A stretch of DNA of 64,000 nucleotides, from NCBI RefSeq assembly GCF_019396385.1, contig NZ_JAHKRN010000017.1, positions 1-64,000 on the forward strand, given 5' to 3'. The translations under genes were made by a program, and so were the position numbers. The notes beneath the pieces were generated by a model. The model was not told where the DNA came from. It made no database searches and saw nothing but the letters and a program-made list of their open reading frames with translations. Shown here piece by piece: positions 7,667 to 15,137 of this stretch (within the stretch, counting starts at the first letter, position 1; every line of letters starts with the position of its first letter). Source of the stretch: Nonomuraea harbinensis. Lineage in GTDB: Bacteria; Actinomycetota; Actinomycetes; Streptosporangiales; Streptosporangiaceae.

Positions 7667-8818
7667 TCACGCGCGTGCCCCGCGCATCAGCTCGCGCCCG
7701 ACGATCAGCTTCTGGATCTCGCTGGTCCCCTCGTACAGGCGCAGCAGGCGCACGTCGCGGTAGATGCGCTCGACCGGCACGCCGCGCATGTAGCCGCTGC
7801 CGCCGTGCACCTGGACGGCCAGGTCGGCGACCCGGCCCGCCGACTCGGTGCAGAACAGCTTGGTGGCGGACGGCGCGAGCCTGCGGTCCTCGCCGGTCAG
7901 CCAGAGCCGGGCGGCCTCGGCGGCCATCGCCCGGCCGGCCATGCACAGGGACTTCTGCTCGGCGAGCATCGCCTGCACGAGCTGGTAGTCGCCGACCGGC
8001 CGGCCGCCCTGCCGGTTGTGCGCGGCGAACGCCACCGACTCGTCGAGCGCCCGCTCCATCAGGCCGACGGCCATCGCCGACATGTGCAGCCGGCCGCGCG
8101 CCAGCACGGTCATGGCCGCCCGGAAGCCGGCGTCGACCTCGCCGCTGACCAGCGCGTCCGCGCCGACCCTGACCTCGGTGAACGTGACGTCGGAGGTCCA
8201 GGCGCCCTCCTGGCCCATCTTCGAGTCCTTGGGCCCCACCGCCACCCCGGGAGCGTCGGCCGGCACCAGGAACACCGCGATGCCGCTGCCCGCCGCGTCC
8301 GCGGGGCGGACCCGGGCGAACACCACGAACAACCCGGCGATCGGGGCGTTGGTGATGAACCGCTTGCCGCCGTCGATCACCCAGCCGTCGCCGTCGGGCG
8401 CCGCCGTGGTCTTCAGCCCCGACGGGTCGGAGCCCGCCTCCGGCTCCGTCAGCGCGAACGCCGCGGTGACCTCGCCGGAGGCCAGCGACGGGAGCCAGCG
8501 GCCCTTCTGCTCCTCGGTGCCGAACCCGACCAGGACCTGGCCGGCGATGCCGTTGTTGGTGCCGAACATCGACCGGAACGCGAGACTGGTGTAACCGAAC
8601 TCGAAGCCGAGCCGGACGTCCTGGGTGATGTCGAGCCCCAGCCCGCCGTACTCGGCGGGGATGGCGTAGCCGAACAGGCCCATGTCGGCCGCCTGGCGGC
8701 GGAGGTCGTCGGGGATCGCGTCGGAGTCGGCGATCTCCTGCTCCCTCGGCACGACCCGGTTGCGGACGAACTGGCGTACCTGCTTGAGGATCTCTTCGAA
8801 CTCGTCGGCTGCGACCAT
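7667..8818 (-). CDS. Acyl-CoA dehydrogenase
   Basis: A 383-residue FAD acyl-CoA dehydrogenase of normal length. AFALTEPEAGSDPSGLKTTA (about 130-149) is the ACAD signature-1 region, and RLLRLYEGTSEIQKLIVGRE near the C-terminus is signature 2, with the catalytic Glu in YEGTSE. It oxidises an acyl-CoA to the trans-2-enoyl-CoA, passing electrons to ETF. It sits between the enoyl-CoA hydratase (32-bp gap) and the CoA transferase. Together they activate, desaturate and hydrate one acyl group, a short beta-oxidation module. Confidence 0.93.
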   Translation of the reverse strand: MVAADEFEEILKQVRQFVRNRVVPREQEIADSDAIPDDLRRQAADMGLFGYAIPAEYGGLGLDITQDVRLGFEFGYTSLAFRSMFGTNNGIAGQVLVGFGTEEQKGRWLPSLASGEVTAAFALTEPEAGSDPSGLKTTAAPDGDGWVIDGGKRFITNAPIAGLFVVFARVRPADAAGSGIAVFLVPADAPGVAVGPKDSKMGQEGAWTSDVTFTEVRVGADALVSGEVDAGFRAAMTVLARGRLHMSAMAVGLMERALDESVAFAAHNRQGGRPVGDYQLVQAMLAEQKSLCMAGRAMAAEAARLWLTGEDRRLAPSATKLFCTESAGRVADLAVQVHGGSGYMRGVPVERIYRDVRLLRLYEGTSEIQKLIVGRELMRGARA

Positions 8819-8850
8819 GCTCCTGACCTATCGAATAATGTTCTGCCGTG

Positions 8851-9645
8851 TCAACGGTTGCGGTAGTCGCCGGGCCGCTTCTCGCGGAACGCGCTCATGG
8901 CCTCCGCGTAGTCGTCGGTCGCCTGCACGATCGCCATGTGGGAGGAGATCAGGTCAAGGCTGGTGCGCAGGTCGGTGCGCATCGACTGGTGGACCGCCCG
9001 CTTGATCATCGAGATCGCGATCGGCGGCTTGGCCGCGATGCCCCTGGCGAACTCCATCGTCTCCGCCATGAGCGTCTCGTCGTCGTAGACCCGGTTGACG
9101 ATGCCCAGCCGCAGCGCCTCGTCGGCGTCGACGAAGTCGCCCGTCATCAGCAGCTCCATCGCCTTGGCCGGGCCGACCAGCCGAGGCAGGAAGTACGCGC
9201 CGCCGTCGCCGGGGACCAGGCCGATGCGGATGTAGCCCTCGGAGAACCGGGCCGACCGGGCGGCGAACCGCATGTCGCACATGAGCGCCATGTCCATCCC
9301 GGCGCCGACCGCGACCCCGTTGACCGCGGCGATCAGCGGCTTGTCCAGGTCCTCGACCGCCCGCGCGACCTTGTGGACCCGGTCGGTCAGCATGCGCTTG
9401 CGCTCGATCGGCGTCGCCTCGATCTCGTCGAGCGCCTTCAGGTCGACGCCGCTGCAGAAGCCCTCGCCGGTGCCGGTCAGCACGACCACCCGGACGCCCT
9501 CGTCGTCCTGCGCCTCGCGCAGCGCCCGCGCCCACGCGTCGATCATCGGCCAGGTGAACGCGCCCAGGGAGCGCGGGCGGTTCAGCCGGATCACCGCCAC
9601 CCCGCCGTCGACCTCGTAAACCAGCTCGTCCTCGGCCTCGGCCAC
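8851..9645 (-). CDS. Enoyl-CoA hydratase/isomerase family protein
   Basis: A 264-residue crotonase-fold protein. The two oxyanion-hole segments are present: GEGFCSGVDLKAL (about 61-73) and AAVNGVAVGAGMDMALMCDMRFA (near 105-127). In EGYIRIGLVPGDGGAYFLPRL the position of the second catalytic Glu of true hydratases is occupied by Asp/Gly (GDGG), so isomerase or other crotonase activity is possible. The GTG at 9645 has GAGGAG well placed upstream. It is first in the three-gene acyl-CoA operon, divergent from a TesB thioesterase. Confidence 0.9.
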   Translation of the reverse strand: MAEAEDELVYEVDGGVAVIRLNRPRSLGAFTWPMIDAWARALREAQDDEGVRVVVLTGTGEGFCSGVDLKALDEIEATPIERKRMLTDRVHKVARAVEDLDKPLIAAVNGVAVGAGMDMALMCDMRFAARSARFSEGYIRIGLVPGDGGAYFLPRLVGPAKAMELLMTGDFVDADEALRLGIVNRVYDDETLMAETMEFARGIAAKPPIAISMIKRAVHQSMRTDLRTSLDLISSHMAIVQATDDYAEAMSAFREKRPGDYRNR

Positions 9646-9727
9646 CGGACACTCCTCTCATTCCGGACAACCCGCCGAGCTTCTCACAGCGGCCACCCCC
9701 GGCTCGCGCCAGGTCCGCCGCGTCCTC

Positions 9728-9733
9728 TACCGT
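9728..9733 (+). promoter_or_regulatory. -10 element of leaderless thioesterase transcript
   Basis: TACCGT ends 7 nt before the ATG at 9741, and no convincing ribosome-binding sequence lies between them. This is the TAnnnT-7nt-ATG arrangement of actinobacterial leaderless mRNAs, seen repeatedly in this window. Confidence 0.5.
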
Positions 9734-9740
9734 CTGCCTC

Positions 9741-10538
9741 ATGCCGACCTTCAGTCCCGTGGCCGCTCCCACCGTGCTCGACCTGCTGACACTGGAGAAG
9801 CTCGAAGAGGACCTCTACCGGGGCACGACCGTCTTCGAGGAACCGTTCCCGCTGTACGGGGGACAGGTGGCCGCGCAGGCGCTGGCCGCGGCGGGCGACA
9901 CGGTGGAGCCCGACCGGTTGCCGCACTCGCTTCACGGCTACTACCTGCGCAGCGGCGACGCGGCCCGGCCGACCGTGTTCCGCGTCTACCGTGACAGGGA
10001 CGGCCGGTCGTACTCCGCCCGGCGGGTGGTCGCCATCCAGAACGGCAAGGTCATCTTCAACATGTCGGCGTCCTTCCACGTCCCCGAGGCCGGCGCGGAC
10101 GTGCAGATCCACCCCGCGCCCGACGCGCCGGACCCGGACGGGCTCGAACCCGTGCGCCTGCCCCGGTTGTTCTCCATGGACAGCCGGCTGCCGCCGCAGC
10201 CGTACGAGGCGGCCGAATGGCCCACCCGGTTCTGGGCCCGCTGCACCCAGGACCTGCCCGGTGGTCAGCTCCTGCACGCGTGCGTGCTCACGTACCTCTC
10301 CGACATCTCCAGCGGGGTGACCGGCGTCCCGCACGGGGAGGGCGCGCGTTCGGGCTCCAGCCTGGACCACGCGGTCTGGTTCCACCGGCCGGCCCGCATG
10401 GACGAGTGGGTGCTGATGGACCTGGTGCCGCACACCGTGTCGGCCGGGCGCGGCTGGTACACCGGCACCATCCACACCCGCGACGGCCGGCTCGCCGCCA
10501 GCATCACCCAGGAGACGCTCTTCAGGAAGCCGCGCTGA
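9741..10538 (+). CDS. Acyl-CoA thioesterase II (TesB-like)
   Basis: A 265-residue double-hotdog thioesterase. GGQVAAQALAAAGDTV (about 35-50) and SLHGYYLRSGD (about 58-68) belong to the first hotdog, with FNMSASFHVPEAG closing it. LDHAVWFHRPARMDEWVLMD (about 209-228) carries the conserved Asp of the Asp-Thr-Gln catalytic set. It hydrolyses acyl-CoA to free acid plus CoA. It is divergent from the acyl-CoA operon, so it probably supports the same pathway by recovering CoA. The 3' end overlaps the convergent YceI gene by 17 bp. Confidence 0.9.
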   Translation: MPTFSPVAAPTVLDLLTLEKLEEDLYRGTTVFEEPFPLYGGQVAAQALAAAGDTVEPDRLPHSLHGYYLRSGDAARPTVFRVYRDRDGRSYSARRVVAIQNGKVIFNMSASFHVPEAGADVQIHPAPDAPDPDGLEPVRLPRLFSMDSRLPPQPYEAAEWPTRFWARCTQDLPGGQLLHACVLTYLSDISSGVTGVPHGEGARSGSSLDHAVWFHRPARMDEWVLMDLVPHTVSAGRGWYTGTIHTRDGRLAASITQETLFRKPR

Positions 10539-11070
10539 CCAACTCGACGTCGAAGCGCACCTTGACGTCGTCGTCCAGCTTGAGCGCGCCGAAGAACGCC
10601 GAGTACGGCTTGACGCCCCAGTGGCTCTGCGTGACCGTCGCGCCGCCCCGCACCCGCTCGCCGTCGAACCGGCAGTCGAGGGTGAGCGGCCGCGTCTGGC
10701 CCGCCATCGTCAGCTCGCCCTCCACCCGGAACGACTCCCGCGTCCCGGTGACCTGCCGCGACCGGAACGCGATCGCCGGGAACCGGCCGGTGTGGAGCAC
10801 CTTCTCCTGGATGTTGCGCGCGATGTCGCGCCGGTCGGAGTCGGTGAGCGGCTTCACCCCGCCCGCCCCCGACACCACCCGCAGCGACCCGGCCTCCACC
10901 TCGACGCTCACCCGGCTCGCGCCCGGGTCGTCGAGGTCGACCACGGCCTCGCCGCGCCATCGGTCCGCCTCGATCGTCAGGTCATGACCGGCCTTGGCGC
11001 CCAGACCGGTACGCCTCGTCTCGACCAGCAACTGCCCCGTCTCCGGACCCAGCGTGTATGAATCCCCCAT
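10522..11070 (-). CDS. YceI family protein
   Basis: About 182 residues with a lipocalin-like YceI domain: SYTLGPETGQLLVETRRTGLGAKAGHDL at the start, then VEAGSLRVV, LTMAGQTRPLTLD and GVKPYSAFFGALKLDDDV. No signal peptide is visible, so it is cytoplasmic, unlike E. coli YceI. The family binds isoprenoid/polyprenyl lipids. The ATG at 11070 is chosen because TAGCGT (11078-11083, this strand) ends 7 nt upstream, a leaderless arrangement. An in-frame codon at 11088 would lie in the promoter. It is divergent from a GNAT gene. Confidence 0.85.
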   Translation of the reverse strand: MGDSYTLGPETGQLLVETRRTGLGAKAGHDLTIEADRWRGEAVVDLDDPGASRVSVEVEAGSLRVVSGAGGVKPLTDSDRRDIARNIQEKVLHTGRFPAIAFRSRQVTGTRESFRVEGELTMAGQTRPLTLDCRFDGERVRGGATVTQSHWGVKPYSAFFGALKLDDDVKVRFDVELVSAAS

Positions 11071-11129
11071 ACCCCGCACGCTACCCACCGTTGCGACGAC
11101 AAGACCGACGCCTTCCGTAGGGTCGTGGC

Positions 11130-11558
11130 ATGAGTGTCGTGATCGAGGCCGTGCGTGAGGCGAGTGACGAGGTCGTGGCGGCGTTCGGGCGGCTGCTGCC
11201 CCAGCTCTCCGCCGGGGCGGCGATCGACCGGGAAGCGGTGGAGCGGGTGGTCGGCTCCGAGGGGAACACGGTGCTGGCCGCGCGGGCCGGGGGTGTCGTC
11301 GTGGGCCTGCTCACGCTGGTGATCTACCCGCTCGCCTCCGGGGTGCGGGCGCGGATCGAGGATGTCGTGGTGGACGGGGCGGCGCGCGGTCAGGGGGTGG
11401 GGGCGGCGCTCACCGGGCGGGCGCTGGAGCTGGCCAGGGAACGGGGGGCGCGCACGGTCGACCTGACGTCCCGGCCGGAGCGGGAGGCGGCGAACCGGCT
11501 GTACGAGCGGGCGGGGTTCCGGCGGCGGGATACGGCGTCGTACCGGGTCGTTCTCTGA
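11130..11558 (+). CDS. GNAT family N-acetyltransferase
   Basis: A 142-residue single GNAT domain. ARIEDVVVDGAARGQGVGAALT (about 73-94) holds motif A with the R/Q-x-x-G-x-G/A acetyl-CoA loop (RGQGVG). ANRLYERAGFRRRDTASYRVVL is motif B and the C-terminal strand. TAGGGT (11118-11123) lies 6 nt before the ATG, again suggesting a leaderless mRNA. The acetyl acceptor is unknown. Confidence 0.88.
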   Translation: MSVVIEAVREASDEVVAAFGRLLPQLSAGAAIDREAVERVVGSEGNTVLAARAGGVVVGLLTLVIYPLASGVRARIEDVVVDGAARGQGVGAALTGRALELARERGARTVDLTSRPEREAANRLYERAGFRRRDTASYRVVL

Positions 11559-11633
11559 ACGGGGCTGGAACGGCTGGGTCGCATGATCGGAAAGCTTGGG
11601 TCGCTGTGGTGAAATTTCAGCAGAATACGGGAT

Positions 11634-12455
11634 ATGTCGTTTTCAGCGGGCGACGATCCGCCATCCCGGGACGACCACGCTCTCGATCCCGCAAGGGAGG
11701 AGCGGGGCGGGAGGTTCAGGAAGGTGCTGCGGCGGGCCGGTGGGAGGTATGCGCCCGCTGACTTCGGGGTTCCCCCGTACGCGCCGGACGGGCCCGCGCC
11801 GCGGTTGTACGCGCCGGAGCGCGAGACCGACAGGAGGCGGCGGGGTGCGCTGGCGGTCGGCCTGGCCGTCACCGCGGCCGTGCTCGCCGTCGGCGGGGCG
11901 GTGGTCGCGGCGATCACGTACCAGCTGCACGCGATCCCGGCGCCGCCCGCCGATCCCCCCACGCTGACGCCGCACCACACGACGGCGGCCCCGGTGGACA
12001 CGCGGCTGAGCCACGAGGAGTTCGGCGACCGTGACCTGGGCCGAAAGCTCACGGCCGCCAAGGTGGGCGGCTGGGACCACCCCACCTGCGACCCCGTCGA
12101 CGGCAGGGGCCGTGTGCTGGGCAGGAACCACTGCGACCACGCCGCCCAGATCGCCTACTCCGCCCGGGACGGGAAGCTCCGCGCGGTCCAGCTCCTGCTG
12201 GCCTTCCCCACCGAGCACCGCGCCCGGGCCGCCGCCGTCAGCCTGTCCAAGCGGACGTCGGACGCGATCCGCTGGCGGCGGGGCGGCACGCATGCCAGGT
12301 ACGCGTACGGCAAGGCCGGTGTGGCGGGCGCCGGCCCGTACGTGGTGGTCACCGTGGTCACCGCGACCGGCCGGGCCGGCGAGCAGGCGCCGGCGTTCCA
12401 CCGCGTGCTCCACTCGGACACCGTGCACCGTTTCGCGGCTCTGAACAGATCCTGA
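11634..12455 (+). CDS. Membrane-anchored protein with extracytoplasmic C-terminal domain
   Basis: 273 residues: a charged, proline-rich cytoplasmic segment (1-75), one membrane helix (GALAVGLAVTAAVLAVGGAVVAAITYQ, about 76-102), a Pro/Thr linker and a globular outer domain (about 120-273). The outer domain has two cysteines (in HPTCDP and RNHCDH) that could form a disulfide. I recognise no family. A short palindrome TGAAATTTCA (11610-11619) stands just upstream, and there is no strong ribosome site. It may be expressed with the repetitive lipoprotein-like gene that follows 25 bp later, although that gene has its own promoter-like element. Confidence 0.7.
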   Translation: MSFSAGDDPPSRDDHALDPAREERGGRFRKVLRRAGGRYAPADFGVPPYAPDGPAPRLYAPERETDRRRRGALAVGLAVTAAVLAVGGAVVAAITYQLHAIPAPPADPPTLTPHHTTAAPVDTRLSHEEFGDRDLGRKLTAAKVGGWDHPTCDPVDGRGRVLGRNHCDHAAQIAYSARDGKLRAVQLLLAFPTEHRARAAAVSLSKRTSDAIRWRRGGTHARYAYGKAGVAGAGPYVVVTVVTATGRAGEQAPAFHRVLHSDTVHRFAALNRS

Positions 12456-12467
12456 AGGTCGAGGCTC

Positions 12468-12473
12468 TAGCGT
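12468..12473 (+). promoter_or_regulatory. -10 element supporting the GTG start at 12481
   Basis: TAGCGT ends 7 nt before the GTG at 12481, with no ribosome site in between. This arrangement recurs upstream of several leaderless genes here and fixes the start of the repetitive lipoprotein-like gene. Confidence 0.5.
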
Positions 12474-12480
12474 GCTCACC

Positions 12481-13071
12481 GTGAGCCGGAAATCAGCGAT
12501 CACGAGCGTCCTGGCCCCCTCCTGGCGATCACGCTCGCCGCCTGCGGCGCGACCGGAGGTACGGATCGGCGGCGAGGTCGTCCCCGAGGTGACGATCCCG
12601 GGCGTGGACCTCCCCGCCCAGCGGATCCCCGCCCAGTGCACCGAGATCAAGCCCGCGCCCGGCGGCTGCCTGGGGGCCGCGTCGATCCCGCCGGTGTCGA
12701 TCCCCGCCGTCGAGATCCCGCCCGTCGAGATCCCCGGCCTGGACGCGGGCGGCATCAAGCTCGACCCAGTGCGCGCCGAGGGCGAGAGCGCGCCCGCGCA
12801 GCACGCCGGGGGCGTCTCGACGCCGGAGGTGTGCCAGGCCGAGCCGAAGGACGGGGGCGTCGCCCTGTCCGTGGTCAGGCCTCCCCTCGTGCGGGCGCCG
12901 CTGGTCCGGCCGCGTCTGATGCGCGGCAACCTGATCAGGCCGTACGCCTGCAACGACCGGAACGAGTGCGTCCCGGCCGTCGAGGTGCCCGCGCTGGAGG
13001 TGCCCGCCGTCGAGGTGCGGGCCGTCGAGATCCCCGCCGCCGAGATCAGGGCGTACGAGGTCGGCTCCTAG
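12481..13071 (+). CDS. Repetitive V/I-E-I/V-P protein, probable lipoprotein with disrupted signal frame
   Basis: 196 codons as written. After the first 13 (MSRKSAITSVLAP) the annotated frame reads a Ser/Arg/Pro-rich stretch. A one-base shift instead gives LLAITLAACGATGG, a textbook lipoprotein signal with LAAC lipobox and high GC3. From about codon 26 the written frame is again sensible. So one base is missing near the C-run at 12514-12520 and one is extra near 12550-12560, by mutation or sequencing error. The body has repeats of the type VSIPAVEIPPVEIPG and VEVPALEVPAVEV, a central VRPPLVRAPLVRPRLMRGNLIRP, and four cysteines. The family is unknown; the repeats suggest an extended beta structure at the cell surface. 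Confidence 0.6.
   Translation: MSRKSAITSVLAPSWRSRSPPAARPEVRIGGEVVPEVTIPGVDLPAQRIPAQCTEIKPAPGGCLGAASIPPVSIPAVEIPPVEIPGLDAGGIKLDPVRAEGESAPAQHAGGVSTPEVCQAEPKDGGVALSVVRPPLVRAPLVRPRLMRGNLIRPYACNDRNECVPAVEVPALEVPAVEVRAVEIPAAEIRAYEVGS
12688..13062 (+). repeat. Protein-level short repeats (x-P-x-V-E-I/V) in surface protein
   Basis: Two blocks of a pentameric repeat, approximately I/V-P-A/P-V-E, occur: about codons 70-85 (PVSIPAVEIPPVEIPG) and about codons 165-190 (VEVPALEVPAVEVRAVEIPA). They flank a Cys-containing centre. The register is five residues (15 nt), and the DNA copies have diverged enough not to be a recent tandem expansion. Confidence 0.6.
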
Positions 13072-13169
13072 ATCGTCAGTGCTGGTGGAGCTTTACCGAT
13101 TTCTGGTGTCAGCCCCTCTGTGATGGTCCGGTGACCGGGTAGCCGCTGGTAAGGACAAAGGGGGAAATC

Positions 13170-13577
13170 ATGAGACATGACGACTTCGTTGGCCAAGTAC
13201 AGGCCCGAGCCCGTCTGGGCGACCGGGCACACGCCGAGCGGGCCATCCGGGCGTCGCTGGAGACGCTCGGCGAACGGCTGCCGGAGAGCCTGGCCGACAA
13301 GCTCGCAGCCCAGCTGCCACACGAGATCGGCGAGAACCTGCGCCGCACCGAGGTCTACGGCGGCCTCGGCACCGGGGAGCACTTCGGCCGCGAGGAGTTC
13401 ATCCGCAGGGTGGGCGCCAGGGCCGGGGTCGACGATCGAAGAGCGGTGTTCCTCGCCCGGGTGGTGTTCGAGGTCACCGACGAGGCCACCCAGGGCCGCA
13501 TCATGACCAAGGTCCGCGAGAGCCTCACCGAGGAGCTGCGCGAGCTGGCCACCGCGGGCAGCCAGGGACACCTCTGA
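13170..13577 (+). CDS. DUF2267 domain-containing protein
   Basis: A 135-residue all-helical protein: MRHDDFVGQVQARARLGDRAHAERAIRASLETLGERLPESLADKLAAQLP is the first half of DUF2267, and FGREEFIRRVGARAGVDDRRAVFLARVVFEVTDEA is the internal second copy. The role of the family is unknown; members are often found near stress or redox genes. AAAGGGGG (13157-13164) is a good ribosome site. It is followed by a damaged molybdopterin oxidoreductase gene, a neighbourhood I recall from related actinomycetes. Confidence 0.85.
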   Translation: MRHDDFVGQVQARARLGDRAHAERAIRASLETLGERLPESLADKLAAQLPHEIGENLRRTEVYGGLGTGEHFGREEFIRRVGARAGVDDRRAVFLARVVFEVTDEATQGRIMTKVRESLTEELRELATAGSQGHL

Positions 13578-13598
13578 CAGGTCCGTGTTCCCGGCGCC

Positions 13599-13632
13599 GG
13601 TCAGGGTAGCTGCCCCGGGCATCCCCCTGACC
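13599..13632. terminator. Hairpin between DUF2267 gene and oxidoreductase pseudogene
   Basis: GGTCAGGG (13599-13606) pairs perfectly with CCCTGACC (13625-13632) around an 18-nt loop, 21 nt after the DUF2267 stop. It could terminate that gene or act in the leader of the next. No T-tract is present. Confidence 0.4.
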
Positions 13633-13657
13633 GAGCGTCGTGGAAAGGACCGCCGAC

Positions 13658-15130
13658 ATGTCCGATCGCATCGCAGATCCGTGGGGGAGGCGCACCCCCT
13701 ACGGCCCGCCCTCGGCGGCCGAACGGGTGGCGGCGTCGCTGCCCGGACCGGTGCGCCGGGTGCTGCCCCGGGAGATCGGACAGCGCGCCACCTGGCCCGT
13801 ACGGGTGGACATGTTCCTGGAGGAGGGCGTCGCCGAGGCCGACGTGGACCGCTGGGTCCGGGCGGCCTCGATCCTGCACAGCAACGGCGACGCGATGGAC
13901 ATCGCGGTCGCCGGAGGACGGATCGTCGGCGTGCGCGGGCGCGCCGGCGACCGCGTCAACCGGGGCAGGCTCGACCCCAAGGACCTGTACGGCTGGCAGG
14001 CGAACAACAGCCCCGACCGGCTCACCCGGCCGCTGGTCAGGCAGGACGGCCAGCTGGTCGAGACCGGTTGGGACGACGCGATGGGCCATGCGCAACTGGG
14101 ACAACCCGCACATCGACGAGCTGGCCCGGCTGTGGAACGTCGACTCGTCCGTCATCCCGCACTGGGCGCCGCCGACGCACGCCATGCAGATCTTCCGCTA
14201 CGCCGAGCAGGGCTCGATCAAGCTGCTGTGGATCTCGGCCACGAACCCCGCCGTCTCCCTGCCTGACCTGGCGCGCATCCGCCGCATCCTGGCCCAGGAG
14301 AACCTGTTCGTCGTCGTCCAGGACATCTTCATGACCGAGACGGCGATGCTGGCCGACGTGGTGCTGCCCGCCGCCACCTGGGGGGAGAAGACCGGCACGT
14401 TCACCTGCGCCGACCGTACGGTGCACCTGTCGGGCGAGGGCGACCTGGTGCGGGCGGAGTCGCCGCGCGGCGCGCTGGAGGCCAGGGCGCGGGTGTGCGG
14501 CACCCGTAAGGGCACGGTGTTCGTGCCGTTCCACTACGGCTACTGGGACCGGGACGAGTCAGGGCCGGGCGACGGGGCGGCGCGCGCCGCGAACGAGCTG
14601 ACGATGACGAGCTGGGACCCGGTGTCCAAGCAGCCGATCTTCAAGGTGGCCGCGGTCCGGCTGAGCAAGGTGGCCGCGGCGGAGGGTGCGGTGTCGGCCG
14701 CGCCCACCGTCGGCAATCGGCCGGCCGACCCGCGCGTCCCGGTCACCGCCGGCCACAAGGACGAGCCGGACGTGTTCCACGTGTGCGAGCGGCTGGCCGC
14801 CCAGTGCGACGCGCACGCCGGCCGGCTGCGGCCGTTCGCCGAGCGCTACTCGGAGGAGTCGCCGGACGAGCCGGAGCGGCTGCACTCCACCCTGTTCTCC
14901 GGCTCCCGCACCGGCGGGCTCGGGCTGCTGCGCGACCTGCACGACCTCTACCTGATGGCGGCCGAGTGCGACATCTCGTGGACGCTCATCGGCCAGGCCG
15001 CGCAGGGCGCCAGGGACCGGGAGCTGCTGGGCGTGGTCTCCGTGTGCGAGAGCGAGACCGCCGCCCAGATGCTGTGGCTGCGCACCCGGATGAAGCAGGC
15101 CGCGCCGCTTGACCCCCGGCCCGCCGATCA
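13658..15130 (+). pseudogene. Molybdopterin oxidoreductase (FdhF/nitrate reductase-like), two large internal deletions
   Basis: The ATG at 13658 (GGAAAGGA upstream) begins MSDRIADPWGRRTPYG and runs normally through SASILHSNGDAM-like and LYGWQANNSPDRLTRPLVR sequence to GWDDAMG at about 14083. It then jumps, with a frame change, to RNWDNPHIDELARLWNVDSS. TNPAVSLPDLARIRRIL and DVVLPAATWGEKTGTFT follow. After RTVHLS a second gap joins, in frame, to GDLVRAESPRGALEARARV and VFVPFHYGYWD, the C-terminal MopB domain. By comparison with full-length relatives (about 750 residues) I estimate losses near 300 and 170 codons. A helical tail (FHVCERLAAQCDAHAGRL to WLRTRMKQAAP) follows, and its stop is also displaced. 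Enzyme activity is impossible. Confidence 0.85.
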
Positions 15131-15137
15131 GGCCGGG
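15115..15137. terminator. Hairpin overlapping the end of the enolase-superfamily gene
   Basis: CCCGGCC (15115-15121) and GGCCGGG (15131-15137) pair around a 9-nt loop that contains the stop codon (15128-15130) of the minus-strand gene. It lies between the convergent pseudogene and the dehydratase-like gene. It is weak as a terminator because no T-run follows. Confidence 0.35.

Noticed and set aside
12688..13062. CRISPR-like or microsatellite repeat in the pentamer-rich gene
   Set aside because: The periodicity is at protein level with diverged DNA copies; there are no constant repeats separated by unique spacers.
13658..14100. Intact nitrate/formate dehydrogenase operon with DUF2267
   Set aside because: The catalytic subunit gene is missing about half of its length, so no functional enzyme can be annotated.
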